64,000 nucleotides of DNA from Paenibacillus nasutitermitis (GCF_014641075.1 NZ_BMHP01000003.1:806001-870000), one strand, 5' to 3'; numbered from the stretch's first letter, positions 18,601 through 27,628 are shown. The notes: generated from the sequence alone by a model not told the origin. Program-made: numbers and translations.

Positions 18601-20071
18601 GCGATTTATTGCCGTTATAAGCCGCCCGCAGCGTGCGGGAATCGCCAGCGGAAGCATCCAGCGTGACCTGCTTCAAATAATCGGGCGCATAAGCCGGATT
18701 AACGTCCAGATAGGCTGCGTTCGGCGCATAGTTCGTGCGGATCGCGGCGGATTCCAGAGCGGAATAATCCTTCATCCGCTCTGCCCGGATCGCAAAGGAT
18801 TGCACGCCCGTTACCGAATGCAGGAATCCGTCCCGGTAGGAGCCATCCGGGTTCTTCGCCAGCTTCGTCTGGTCGGCGGCAGTCCAGTATTTGTTCTCTG
18901 CGGCGACGGGATAGTTGTACCAATAATCCTCATGAAAAGCATACTTCCAGCCGTAGCTCTTCAGCGAGGCGACTAAATCATGCACCTCGGCCCCTGTACC
19001 GCGCATCGGATTGGCCGGATAATGCTCCGGCAAACCGCGGTCGTAATCGTGACGCTGCCACTGGTGATCGATCATCAGCAGATGATCCATCCTCCAATTG
19101 TTTTTGAGAAAATCGGCCCTGGCCAAAGCGGATTGCACAATCCCGCCGCCCAGCTGCCGCAGATCGCCCCCGTAGGCGCCGACGCCCCAGTAATCCCAGA
19201 CGACTTTGTCCGTCAGATCGTCCCGGTGCGCGGATTTTGTTTTACTCGTGGCATAGATCGTGTCCAGCGCGCCGGAGCTGACCGTCACGTATACCGTTTC
19301 CGCCAGCGCATTAGTGCTTCCCGCACTGTTCTTGTCATAGTTCACGCGTGTGGACGACCAGGCAGAATCGGAAGCGTAGTTGGCGAATTGATCCGCGAAC
19401 GAGGTCCCGCCGCTCTTGAATTTGTCCACGACCGTGCTCATGAAGTACGCATTGTCCACCATCATGAACGGCGCGTCCTCCGCGTAGGTCATCCGTTTGG
19501 GAACAACGTTCGGAGTGGCGTTCGTCCGGTCGAAGGCGAAGCCCGCGTAGTTATTACTGCCGCCCGCACCGCTCGAAGAGAGTCCGATGATCAGCGTCTG
19601 TCCCTTCAGCTTATACGTCATTGTCTTTGACGTGGAGATACCCTGGTACGTATCCGTACAGGAGATCGTTACCGTGCTTCCGGTCAGCGAATTCGTACAG
19701 GCGACGGTTGCCGCAGAAGCCAGCTGAAACGGAAGCAGTACCTCTCCCGCGGCATTGCGGTAGAGCGTCCCGCCCCAATAAACCGGATAAACCGCCGCAT
19801 GGTCATTCAATTGCGCCTGAACGACGATCAATCCTTTCTGCGCATTGGGATCGTTAAGAGGCAGCTTGTACGTAACGACATCGCCCCCGCCCGATTCGGC
19901 GAACTGAAAAACGTATTCATTTCGGACGGCGTCATAGACTACGGTGGATGTGCCCGCAGCCCGGGTCCCCAGCGGCTCCAGGGAATCCGCATCGTAATCC
20001 GCATGCGCAATGCCGTTCATCATCATAAGAAACAACAACCCAAACGCGAGCCATGCACCGATTCGTTTCAA
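15698..20071 (-). CDS. Secreted modular glycan-active protein: glycosidase-like N-terminal part, Fn3, four tandem C-terminal modules
   Basis: 1457 residues, TTG start at 20071 with GGGAGG upstream, signal peptide cleaved near AHADYD (23-25). Residues about 30-745 resemble a large TIM-barrel glycosidase with an N-terminal beta-domain. I see YLDVNP (Asp456) and LLGEG (Glu506) as possible nucleophile and acid/base, by position only. This family is not one I can name with certainty; DUF5696-like or GH101-like enzymes are the nearest idea. Residues 752-841 are a fibronectin type III domain. Residues 848-1457 are four repeats of about 150 residues that each open with FS..QG...W.Y and end with a strand such as NPTITYVP. 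They are probably carbohydrate-binding. Last gene of the locus-B transporter operon, 57 bp after a permease gene. Confidence 0.82.
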   Translation of the reverse strand: MKRIGAWLAFGLLFLMMMNGIAHADYDADSLEPLGTRAAGTSTVVYDAVRNEYVFQFAESGGGDVVTYKLPLNDPNAQKGLIVVQAQLNDHAAVYPVYWGGTLYRNAAGEVLLPFQLASAATVACTNSLTGSTVTISCTDTYQGISTSKTMTYKLKGQTLIIGLSSSGAGGSNNYAGFAFDRTNATPNVVPKRMTYAEDAPFMMVDNAYFMSTVVDKFKSGGTSFADQFANYASDSAWSSTRVNYDKNSAGSTNALAETVYVTVSSGALDTIYATSKTKSAHRDDLTDKVVWDYWGVGAYGGDLRQLGGGIVQSALARADFLKNNWRMDHLLMIDHQWQRHDYDRGLPEHYPANPMRGTGAEVHDLVASLKSYGWKYAFHEDYWYNYPVAAENKYWTAADQTKLAKNPDGSYRDGFLHSVTGVQSFAIRAERMKDYSALESAAIRTNYAPNAAYLDVNPAYAPDYLKQVTLDASAGDSRTLRAAYNGNKSLYDGIRTIYDAPLLGEGTNQLFRGDTAYAGYVDGVEREAVGHKDAEMMVDYELKTIRPLMANQGMGYRSRYFGASYPLPSLAEMDHYRAMSIAFGHTGFIGDEGYFSQDILDNLAGKEYYLMQALQEQYLDAAANVDSIQYWNGSAYRTLDEALKEGYDFTKAKLHIAYGNGLELYLNFGTADWSVTVNGTAYTLDTNGWVASNPGRSFLAYSALIGGHRVDYADTPDYTMADGRGTDTNFGTVAAKGMKVIVKNAGDAAAPVITDASVVSLSGDSAAISWTTDEPASAEADYGVTAAYGKNEPAVLNFTKQHQVTLKQLLPDTRYYVRARSYDIAGNAAEGPVLTFRTQPAGGSLGSQFSLTQGNAGWRYKYWNGTAYGNLSSNGTYWYLPSDPGTLITSYSMEPGASNDAVLQWTAPTTGWIRLEEKTPDSADSYNLNATDGVTLTILHNDEKLWEDSQYRSRKKVNGFDLTRYVQAGDNIYIRMNKKSNPYFDEFLINPAITYMPQPASASVSFSETQGSGQWYYRYWDGLKYADMVYTAANARWSGGGAWIAEDSSAPSTSADSARVWIASARQEVTVSGMVKKSAAGGDGVRTTILINEMPLWSQTIGATDTTGHDAAVRTWVEPGDRLVFRVNRVGTEAADTVSWNPQITLVQPFQSQADFSSVQGHNQWYYQKWDGTAYTDLVWDPAAGSYAGGGYLKADGLRLHPENGYDAVRKWVANTDGMVRVRGYAQNPDTGGDGVTVTLLKNDTVYWSRSIGGSDTNRYVIDVPVTVKKNDAVYIRVNKNVTLDFDSIHVATSIAYERPVYRASDGFSSMQGKEQWRYKSLSGTAYGTLSWNPAYQNWIFGTYGSVTATAQHPENSGVAVRQWTAPFAGKIRIAGSVLKQTSGGDGVDATIRKNGSQLWSRYIGGEKLGNYPESSYYHDLVANVEAGDAIDFIVDKHVTLDYDGTLWNPTITYVP
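15701..17530 (-). repeat. Four tandem ~450-bp coding repeats (beta-sandwich modules)
   Basis: The repeats encode residues 848-998, 1003-1149, 1155-1300 and 1307-1457 of the secreted protein. Shared marks are the opening FSxxQGxxxWxYxxxxGxxY, a central GGDGV (copies 2-4; TDGV in copy 1), a segment ending LWS or similar, VxxGDxIxFxVxK, and a closing WNPxIT. They are diverged from each other, so the array is old and not likely to recombine easily. Confidence 0.8.
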
Positions 20072-20128
20072 CTGACCTTCGCCTCCCGATATTGTGGATA
20101 CATGCCTCCATTCCGGTAGAGGCCTTCG

Positions 20129-20959
20129 CTACGACTTTATCGCACCTGTCATAATGCCGCTGATCAAGAACCGCTGGCCGAACAGAAACACGATCAGAAT
20201 CGGCAGGACGAAGATGAGCAGCGCCGCCTGTTTCACTTGAAACAGGTCCACATTGGGCGAGGACGGCAGGATATAGCCGACCTGCATCAGCTGCGTGGAG
20301 AGCGGATATTGCCGCTCCTGCAAAAACATGAAGGGAGCCAGATAATCGCCGCCCCAGCTCGTGTTGAAGGACATGATTGCCGCTGTCGCAACGACCGGAA
20401 TGGAGATCGGCATATAGATGCGCCAGATGATCGCAAACGTCGAGCAGCCGTCGATACGCGCCGCTTCATCCAGCTCTTTGGGCACATTCATGAAGAACTG
20501 CCGGTACAGGAAGATGATGAACGGACTGCCGCCCAGGCCCCCTATAATCCACGGCCAATAGGTGCCGAGCAGTCCATATTGCTTGAACAGGACAAGCTGC
20601 GGAATTTGCGTCACAGTTGGAGGAATCATCATCGTCGACAGGATGACCATGAACAATACGCCCTTGAGCTTGGCCTTCAACCGCGCGAAGGCGAAGGCGG
20701 AGAAGAAGCTCGTAAAGATCGGAATGCCTACGGAAATCAACGCGAGAATACATGAATTCCGAAAAAACGTCCAATACGGCTGCAAGGTGAATGCCAGACG
20801 GAAATTCTCAAGCGTCGGCCGCACGGGAAACCAGGTCATGCCTGTAAAGAGAGGCTGAAGCGAATTGACCGCCATCCAGTACAAAGGAAACGAGAAAACG
20901 AGCGCCAGCACCAGAAGTACGGCGTACCAGGTCAAGCGGGCAGCGGGATGTTGGTTCAT
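20129..20959 (-). CDS. Sugar ABC transporter permease, MalG type
   Basis: 276 residues with six membrane segments. The EAA loop reads LDEAARIDGCSTFAII followed by YMPISIPVV. The C-terminus (LISGIMTGAIKS) is of the MalG/LacG kind. The start ATG at 20959 has GGGGAGG 6 nt upstream. It is 2 bp from the MalF-type gene, so the two are coupled. This permease class usually carries di- to oligosaccharides and differs from the LplB/LplC pairs of loci A and D. Confidence 0.92.
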   Translation of the reverse strand: MNQHPAARLTWYAVLLVLALVFSFPLYWMAVNSLQPLFTGMTWFPVRPTLENFRLAFTLQPYWTFFRNSCILALISVGIPIFTSFFSAFAFARLKAKLKGVLFMVILSTMMIPPTVTQIPQLVLFKQYGLLGTYWPWIIGGLGGSPFIIFLYRQFFMNVPKELDEAARIDGCSTFAIIWRIYMPISIPVVATAAIMSFNTSWGGDYLAPFMFLQERQYPLSTQLMQVGYILPSSPNVDLFQVKQAALLIFVLPILIVFLFGQRFLISGIMTGAIKS

Positions 20960-20961
20960 GG

Positions 20962-21873
20962 TCAGCCTCCCCTCCGTTCGCCCGATTCATAATGAACCCA
21001 CAGCCGGCTCGTGCCAAACACGATCAACGTGAGCAGGATCGTGATGATAAAAAGCACCCATAACAATGCCAGACCGTATGCGTACCGCTGGAACATGAAA
21101 ATCTGCTGGAACGTATGAACCAGATACAGATAGATCGGCCGGATCGGAACGCCCATCAATCCTCCGTTTGAGGACAGAAGCGTAGCCTGGGCGAAAATCT
21201 GCAGAGAGCCGATAATGCCGAAGACGAGATTGAAAAAGATAACGGGTGTCATCAGCGGGATGGTGATAAGCCGGAATCGCCTGAACGCCCCGGCCCCGTC
21301 GATGGCCGCCGCCTCGTACAGCTCCGGCGAGATGCCCTTAAGGCCGGCCAGATAGATGATGATGCCTCCTCCGCAGCCCCAGCTGAGCAGAATAAGCAGC
21401 GACATTGCGGCATGGTCGTATCCGAGCCAATTGATCGGCTGAAGGCCGATCCAGCTGAGAAAATCGTTCAGCACGCCTGTCGTCGCAAACAGCTGCTTCC
21501 ACATCAATCCGACCGCCGTGATCGGCAGAATCGCCGGGAGATAATAAAGCGACCGGAAGAAACCGATCGCTTTGAATTTGTTGTTCAACAATACGGCGAT
21601 CAGGAATCCGAAAACCGTACTGAAGAGCACGTTCAAAGATCCGATGGCGAAGGAGCGCCCTAGCGCGTACATCGCGTCGCTGTCCAAAAAAACATTATTG
21701 TAGTTGCGCAGGCCGACATATCTCACATTCCCGTAGTTGAACCCCGCAAAATTGGTAAAGCTCAAGTAAAGCCCGTAAAGCAATGGATAGAGAGACATGA
21801 ATAAAAACACGATGAGCCATGGAAATACCAGCATATAAAATTCCCGGCTCTCTCTGCGCGCTGCCTTCCCCAT
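20962..21873 (-). CDS. Sugar ABC transporter permease, MalF/UgpA type
   Basis: 303 residues, six membrane segments. The N-terminus has FYMLVFPWLIVFLFMSLYP, usual for the family. The EAA loop is LYEAAAIDGAGAFRRF followed by ITIPLMTPV. It lies 29 bp downstream of the binding-lipoprotein gene. The ribosome site AAGGAAGG is about 13 nt from the ATG at 21873, somewhat long, so the exact start is less certain. Pairs with the MalG-type permease. Confidence 0.92.
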   Translation of the reverse strand: MGKAARRESREFYMLVFPWLIVFLFMSLYPLLYGLYLSFTNFAGFNYGNVRYVGLRNYNNVFLDSDAMYALGRSFAIGSLNVLFSTVFGFLIAVLLNNKFKAIGFFRSLYYLPAILPITAVGLMWKQLFATTGVLNDFLSWIGLQPINWLGYDHAAMSLLILLSWGCGGGIIIYLAGLKGISPELYEAAAIDGAGAFRRFRLITIPLMTPVIFFNLVFGIIGSLQIFAQATLLSSNGGLMGVPIRPIYLYLVHTFQQIFMFQRYAYGLALLWVLFIITILLTLIVFGTSRLWVHYESGERRGG

Positions 21874-21902
21874 AGAAGCCAGTCATCCTTCCTTGTGCAT
21901 CG

Positions 21903-23309
21903 TCATTTCACACCGACGATATCCTTGTTCTCGCGGATTTGAATTTTCACTTCTTTCGCGATTTTGTCGATCGCGCCGTCCACCGTGTCTTTGTCGAAAT
22001 AGACAGGCGTCATATATTTGTCGAGCAGCGTGCTGAAAGCCGTAGCCGATATATACGGATTATAAGGAAGCGTGGAGAGCTGCTTCAGATCATCCGTAAT
22101 GACGGCGTAGGTTTGCTTGTCGAAGTTCGTTTCCCTTGGAAGGAGCTCGACCTTGGACTTGAAGCCGGGCAGTCCCCAGCCGCTTTTGGCACGCTCATCC
22201 GCCGGCTTGCCGCCGTAGAACCATTCGAATACCGTCCAGGCTTCCTCCGGATGTTTGGTTTTGCTGTAGATAATGCCGCCTGTGCCGCTGCGCGTCGCTT
22301 CCACGCGCTTGCCTCCGCTCATGACGGGTGCAGGAAGCATGATAAAATCGTCGAGATGACTTTTCGTCAGTTCATTGCTTCTCAGCAGACCGCTGAACCA
22401 GTACCCGACAATCATCATGCCAAGCTTGTTCTGCGAGAACAAATCGATAAAATTGGCGGCATCGGAGTTCAGCGAGCTCGGTCCGACCGGTTTTTTCACC
22501 GCATCAACCCAATATTGGACGATCCGCTTGGCCTCGGGCGAATCCAGCACAATTTCGTTGTTGTCGGGGGTATAGAGCGATTGACCGAGAGAGGCAAGCT
22601 GCGCAAGCATGAGATCCTGATTAAGCCCAATCCCGCCGGCCAGCGGATCGTACAAGCCCCACTGCGTGACCTTATCCCCTTCTTTGACCGTCAGCTTCGC
22701 CGCGTATTCCATTACCTGCTCCCAGGTCAGCGATTCCTTGTCGCTTGGAATCGGAATACCGGCTGCCTCGAACAGCTTCTTGTTGATGAACAGGTTGAAG
22801 TCCGGCGCCCAATCCTTGGGGAAACCGTAAATATCGCCTTTGCCCGAGCTCTGCCCATCCCACCGAAAAATATTGGTCGTGTCAAGCAAGTCGTCCGCTA
22901 TGAAATAATCGCTGCGATCAAAGTACGGCTGCAGATTAAGGGCAAATCCGCGACTGGCGTAGAACGGAAATTCGCTGGCTCCCATCAACCGGAAAATGTC
23001 CGGTGTCGTGTCGGAATCCGCTGCGATCTGGCCCATCAATTTATTGAAATCGGTATCGACCCGCTCCAGGTCGATGTTCGGATGCTCGGCCTCGAATGAT
23101 TCAATCTGCTCCTTGGATATTTCCCCTTCGGCCAGATGAATCCGAATCGTCACTTTCTTCCCAGCCTGGGTCCCTCCTTCGGACGCCGTTCTTTCCTTAT
23201 TGGTACCGGTGCCGGGCTCAGGCGACGTATTATTGCCGCTGCAGCCGGCAAGCGCCAGCGAGAAAACCAGCAGCAGCGCCACGATTGGATACATTCGTTT
23301 TTTGGACAC
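21903..23309 (-). CDS. Extracellular solute-binding lipoprotein (family 1-like)
   Basis: 468 residues, GTG start at 23309 with GGGGGAG upstream. Lipoprotein signal peptide with lipobox LALAGC (Cys23). The mature part has the family-1 sugar-binding pattern (FEAEHPNIDLERVDTDF; IDLFSQNKLGMMIVGYW; HPEEAWTVFEWF). It captures the ligand for the MalF/MalG-type permeases encoded downstream. It is 123 bp from the kinase gene; that gap has a small stem, GGTGA-caaaat-TCACC (23400-23415), perhaps a processing or attenuation site. Confidence 0.93.
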   Translation of the reverse strand: MSKKRMYPIVALLLVFSLALAGCSGNNTSPEPGTGTNKERTASEGGTQAGKKVTIRIHLAEGEISKEQIESFEAEHPNIDLERVDTDFNKLMGQIAADSDTTPDIFRLMGASEFPFYASRGFALNLQPYFDRSDYFIADDLLDTTNIFRWDGQSSGKGDIYGFPKDWAPDFNLFINKKLFEAAGIPIPSDKESLTWEQVMEYAAKLTVKEGDKVTQWGLYDPLAGGIGLNQDLMLAQLASLGQSLYTPDNNEIVLDSPEAKRIVQYWVDAVKKPVGPSSLNSDAANFIDLFSQNKLGMMIVGYWFSGLLRSNELTKSHLDDFIMLPAPVMSGGKRVEATRSGTGGIIYSKTKHPEEAWTVFEWFYGGKPADERAKSGWGLPGFKSKVELLPRETNFDKQTYAVITDDLKQLSTLPYNPYISATAFSTLLDKYMTPVYFDKDTVDGAIDKIAKEVKIQIRENKDIVGVK

Positions 23310-23432
23310 GATTTTGTGCTCCCCCTATTGGTCGTAGTTGATCCGGACTGCGGCCGCAATTCCTAGCTTAACTGTAGCAAGGGCGCCTCCTGCCCTCAAG
23401 GTGACAAAATTCACCGCTTTCTATCGTTTTAT

Positions 23433-26264
23433 TCATTCCGTCTGCGGGATCGTCAGCCGGATTGCCGTTCCCTCGAACCATTCGCTTTCGATTTCCATCC
23501 CTGCTGCCCCGTCATAGAGCAGCCGCAGCCTTTGGAATACATTATTCAGCCCGATACCGGTACCGCCGCCAGCGTCCGCCGTTTCCGCTTTCTTCCCGCC
23601 TGGCGGGCTGTGCTCCCACTGCTCCGTAATTGAAGCCAGCCGCTGCGGCTCAATGCCCATGCCATCGTCTCTCACCGATAGCGTCAGCTCGCCCTCGTTC
23701 AGTGAAGCGTCGATCCAGACGGTCCCGCTGCGGATTGAGTTCAGAAATCCATGTGTAATGGCGTTCTCGACCAGGGGCTGGAGAATGAATTTGATCGTCC
23801 GGCATTGAAGCGCGGCTTCGGAAACGTTCCATTCGACCGTGAATTTATTTTTGAACCGGAATTCCTGGATGGCGATGTAGTTCCGCGTATGCCGGATTTC
23901 CTCTTCAAGAGTCACGTAATTGCCCTCCTGACCGATGCTGTAGCGAAACAGATCGGCCAGTGCATAGATCATGAAGCTTGCCTCTTCTTCGCCCGCCCCC
24001 CGCGAGCGCATGCCAATGCTCTGCAGTGTGTTGTACAGAAAATGGGGATTGATTTGCAGCTGCAGCATGTTCAGCTCGGCCTGTATTTTGAGCGACAGCA
24101 GTTCTTGCTGTTTCATCCGGCTGAGACTGTTTTCCTCCGCAATACGGATATTCTCCTCCATCAGCCCGTTAATCCGTGCCAGCATCCGGTTATAATTGTC
24201 GATCAGCTCGCCGATCTCGTCCCGGCCCGTCCCCCCGTGAATGATACGCCGGTCCATCTTCACTTCCTCGATTTGATGCTCCATGGCCAGTTTCAGATGC
24301 TCCAGCGAACGAAGCAGCCATCTTGACAATCCATAAGCGAGCAGCATGGCGATTGCCACGCTTGCGATAATCACGCCCGCATAGCTGATGATCAGCTCCT
24401 GCTGCTTCTTGTCCACGTCATTCGTCGACTCTATCAAATAAGTGCTCCAGCTCCATTCCCCGTCCATATAAAGATGCGCTACGCCGCGAAGTCCGTTCAT
24501 CCCGGCGAATTGCTGCGCATCCGGCGTGGTCCCTTTAACTGCCGCCGCTCTTGCAGCCGTCTTCCGGAATGCGTCGTTTTGAAAAAGCAAATTTCCATCC
24601 GCATCCAAGGTTGCCGTGTAGACCTCATTCTGCGGCAAAACCGATTGGAAAGCCGACTGGGCAAAAACAATCTGGATATATCCGATGGGCCGGGATGACG
24701 GAGTGCGGTTGTCGTACACGGCTTTGACGAGGGAGACGGTCGCCTGATTATAAAGATCTTTTCCGTTCGTGAGCCAGATTGCCCCGTTGGCCCCGTCGAT
24801 CCGTTCCCTCGTTGCTCCGTCCAGTGACAGATAATTGAAGGACTCGGAGTTTTGGTTGGAGTAGACACGCGTACCGAGCAGATTGTACAGGACAAAATAC
24901 GAGGAATCATTAATTCCCGAATACTGGAGAAACGAAATATCCGGCACTTGCGGCAGCCCCGACACCCCGCCCATGCTCTGATTGATCAGCTGAAGGATAA
25001 ACGTTTGATTGAGCGACAATTTCCGGATCAGATCCTCGTAGATTACAGCCTGACGGCGAATATTCAGCCCGACCTGGTCCGCATATGGATCGAAGGCCGG
25101 CTTCATTTGCTGAACCGCGAAGGCGCTCAGAAATTGATGATAGGCAAAACCGGAGGAAACGGCCGGAAAACATACGGCGGCGAAAAATAAAACAACCAGC
25201 TTTTTCTGCAGGGAAAGCGGGGGCAGCAGACGCTTCCTCCCGTCGTCCTTGCGCAAATACTGCAGCGGAAACAGCAAATGCTGCTTTGTCATCCGGTGCG
25301 ACAGCTTGCGGAACGGCAGGATCAGATAATGCGAGAAGAGCAAGGTGACGACGAAGGTCATAATCGCGACAACAACGAAGAAGATCACATATTTTAGCAA
25401 GAAACTCTCTTTATTGGATTCCATCTCCGCTCTTCTATGCGTATACATCGTCAGCTTCATGCCGGAAACATCGATCGTTTTCTCCAGAAGCGCGACATCG
25501 CCGCCAGCGAGCGGCGGGGTGCGGCCGATGCTGCGCCCCTCGTGATCCGTTAAGGCGAACGAGGCATTGGAATCGGCATGGACCAGTGAGCCAAGCAGGT
25601 TCTCCTTCAAAACCATTATTACGACAAACGATTTTGGCGTACTCTCGAAAACTCCCCCGTTCAGGATGACGCGGCCCTCCAGGGTTTGCGCCAGCTTGCG
25701 GATATCCGCCGCCTGCCCCGGCGACATCGCCGGAGAAATTTGAAGGCGGCCCGTCAGATCGCCGGGCGCAAATACAACAGGCCGATTTCTCGTATACTGC
25801 AGAATCGGAAGCAGATTGGAGGAGGTCAGGTCGTCGATGGTCGGTGCGGATTCGTCCGACATCCGGTCCTGGCCCGAGCGGATAACGACGCTTTTCTGAA
25901 ACGTGAAATTGCCCAGAATATAGATCGTATCGATAAGGCTGTCGGATATGCGGATTTGCTCCAGCACAGCGTTCGCTTTATCCGTGTGCCTGGCGACGGA
26001 TTCGGCATCCTGAAACCCCAAATAGGATTGGGCGTATTCGCCCAGCTCGCTGGACTGCAGAAAACTGAGCATGGAGGTCAATTGATTGAAATAGGTCGCA
26101 ACATTGTGGCTGGCGGAATCGAGCAGCTTGGCACGGGTCTGGTCCTCGATATCGCGGTCCATCCGCTGAGCCCCCAGTATCCCCATAACAACCAGGACGA
26201 TTTGGGTGCACAGCGAGAGCCCGACGGCTGCCGCGATGATCCGTTTCCGATGGGTCCAATTCAA
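23433..26264 (-). CDS. Sensor histidine kinase with two consecutive extracellular sensor modules
   Basis: 943 residues, about 350 more than ordinary YesM kinases. It starts with TTG at 26264, overlapping the regulator stop as TTGA, with GGAGGGGGAG upstream. Membrane segments are at about 9-31, 290-315, 352-374 and 625-650, so there are two extracellular regions. After the second segment comes a HAMP-like start (LPFRKLSHRMTK), as if a first sensor-HAMP unit had been joined to a complete second kinase. The catalytic part has the His in QINPHFLYNT, N box LQPLVENAITHG, and G boxes RDDGMG and GGGTGIGLNN. Partner of the AraC-type regulator encoded immediately before it. The kinase part is certain; the reading of the double sensor is from the hydrophobic pattern. 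Confidence 0.9.
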   Translation of the reverse strand: MNWTHRKRIIAAAVGLSLCTQIVLVVMGILGAQRMDRDIEDQTRAKLLDSASHNVATYFNQLTSMLSFLQSSELGEYAQSYLGFQDAESVARHTDKANAVLEQIRISDSLIDTIYILGNFTFQKSVVIRSGQDRMSDESAPTIDDLTSSNLLPILQYTRNRPVVFAPGDLTGRLQISPAMSPGQAADIRKLAQTLEGRVILNGGVFESTPKSFVVIMVLKENLLGSLVHADSNASFALTDHEGRSIGRTPPLAGGDVALLEKTIDVSGMKLTMYTHRRAEMESNKESFLLKYVIFFVVVAIMTFVVTLLFSHYLILPFRKLSHRMTKQHLLFPLQYLRKDDGRKRLLPPLSLQKKLVVLFFAAVCFPAVSSGFAYHQFLSAFAVQQMKPAFDPYADQVGLNIRRQAVIYEDLIRKLSLNQTFILQLINQSMGGVSGLPQVPDISFLQYSGINDSSYFVLYNLLGTRVYSNQNSESFNYLSLDGATRERIDGANGAIWLTNGKDLYNQATVSLVKAVYDNRTPSSRPIGYIQIVFAQSAFQSVLPQNEVYTATLDADGNLLFQNDAFRKTAARAAAVKGTTPDAQQFAGMNGLRGVAHLYMDGEWSWSTYLIESTNDVDKKQQELIISYAGVIIASVAIAMLLAYGLSRWLLRSLEHLKLAMEHQIEEVKMDRRIIHGGTGRDEIGELIDNYNRMLARINGLMEENIRIAEENSLSRMKQQELLSLKIQAELNMLQLQINPHFLYNTLQSIGMRSRGAGEEEASFMIYALADLFRYSIGQEGNYVTLEEEIRHTRNYIAIQEFRFKNKFTVEWNVSEAALQCRTIKFILQPLVENAITHGFLNSIRSGTVWIDASLNEGELTLSVRDDGMGIEPQRLASITEQWEHSPPGGKKAETADAGGGTGIGLNNVFQRLRLLYDGAAGMEIESEWFEGTAIRLTIPQTE

Positions 26265-27628
26265 TGCTCCCCCTCCTCCGCATTCCCTTGCATGGATCGG
26301 AATTCATGCGGCGTATGCCCGTTGTGCTTGCGGAACAGATCGACGAAATAGGCAGGCGTGGAGTAGCCGACCATCTCCGATATTTCGTAGACCTTGAACG
26401 AGGAATGCCGCAGCAGCTGGACCGCCCGCTCCATCCGGCGGGTCGTCAAATAGTGAATGTAGTTTTTCCCCGTTGTTTTGCGAAACAGCGAGCTCAAATA
26501 GTTGGGATTGCAATGAATATGCTCCGCTACGTCCTGCAGCGAAATGGACCGTTCGAAATTGGCGTCGATAAACCGCTTCGCATCTTCAATCATGCTGGCT
26601 GAGGCAGCCTCTCTCACAGGAATACCCCATCCGTTGTCGGCAGAATGAGCAAGCTCGCTCTCCCGCCCCTGTGACAGAACCAAAGGTACAACAAGCGAAG
26701 CTCCTTTGCCCGTTTCCGCGCTCAGAGCATCGTTAACGGTACGGCGGGACAGATGAACCTGCGCGAGATCGCTAACGATGGGTCCGATGCCGTAGGAGAC
26801 CGTCGACATAATCAGTCCCTGAAAACGCTTTATATTCTCCGCAATGGCAGCCGCCGCTTTTTCCGCCTCCATCGATGTTCCCGCTTCCGATTTGTCCAGA
26901 AGGCTGCGGTCAGCGCATAATAAACTGCATCTTCCCGTGACCGGATCGATCCAGTGATAGCCATGTCCCGCCCCATCCCACATCTCTGTCAAAATATTGC
27001 TGAGCGCAAACAGGATCAAGTCCCACACGCGGTCTGAATAATAATGGGGCTGCTCCTCCCTGCGGTCGATCCGCAGCATCCAGACGGCGTAACGCCCGCC
27101 CTCCGGCATCATCTCGCTCTCCGAGCAGCCTTCCTCGATTTCATCCTGTGTCAATCGCTGGAAAAGCAGCCGCTGCATGAAACGCTGGCGCAGAAAATGC
27201 GCAGAAAGCTTCGCTTTTCGTTCCAGGGCCGCCGTCCGGATCTCGATCAGCCGCTTGTCGTCCAGCTCGCGTACAATCCGTCCGAACGTTTCGTCAATGT
27301 CCGCCCTGCTTACCGGCTTGAGCAAATAATCGGAGACGCCGTACCGTATCCCTTGGCGGGCGTACTGAAAATCGTTGTAACCGGACAGAATGACAATTTT
27401 CATATAAGGAAACCGTTGAACGATTTGGTGAATCAGCTCAAAGCCGTCCATGAAGGGCATCCGGATATCGGTGAGTAAAATATCCGCTGGCTCGCTGAAC
27501 AATCGCTGACAGGCAATCAAGCCGTTCTCGCAGCTCCCGGCTGCGCGAATGCCCATTCCTTCCCAATCGTGGGCCTCAAGCCCTCTGCGGATTTCTTCTT
27601 CATCGTCTACAATCAGCATGTTATACAC
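26261..27628 (-). CDS. AraC-type response regulator (YesN family)
   Basis: About 455 residues. Receiver domain MYNMLIVDDEEE with phosphoacceptor Asp54 in LLTDIRMPFMDG and the Lys in DYLLKPVSRA. The C-terminal AraC helix-turn-helix pair is ISLQDVAEHIHCNPNYLSSL and VYEISEMVGYST. I prefer the GTG at 27628, 7-8 nt after AAGGCGG, over the GTG at 27637. The gene order (regulator then kinase) is opposite to locus A. It leads the locus-B operon and is divergent from the ADP-ribosylglycohydrolase-family gene, so both probably share the 296-bp control region. Confidence 0.93.
   Translation of the reverse strand: MYNMLIVDDEEEIRRGLEAHDWEGMGIRAAGSCENGLIACQRLFSEPADILLTDIRMPFMDGFELIHQIVQRFPYMKIVILSGYNDFQYARQGIRYGVSDYLLKPVSRADIDETFGRIVRELDDKRLIEIRTAALERKAKLSAHFLRQRFMQRLLFQRLTQDEIEEGCSESEMMPEGGRYAVWMLRIDRREEQPHYYSDRVWDLILFALSNILTEMWDGAGHGYHWIDPVTGRCSLLCADRSLLDKSEAGTSMEAEKAAAAIAENIKRFQGLIMSTVSYGIGPIVSDLAQVHLSRRTVNDALSAETGKGASLVVPLVLSQGRESELAHSADNGWGIPVREAASASMIEDAKRFIDANFERSISLQDVAEHIHCNPNYLSSLFRKTTGKNYIHYLTTRRMERAVQLLRHSSFKVYEISEMVGYSTPAYFVDLFRKHNGHTPHEFRSMQGNAEEGEH

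Noticed and set aside
17510..18976. 488-codon plus-strand open frame opposite the 1457-residue protein
   Set aside because: Shadow of a well-supported coding strand; low-complexity Arg/Ile composition without motifs.
23400..23415. GGTGA-caaaat-TCACC stem between the kinase and lipoprotein genes as a terminator
   Set aside because: Five-base-pair stem without a U-run; too weak to call, and the genes are likely co-transcribed.
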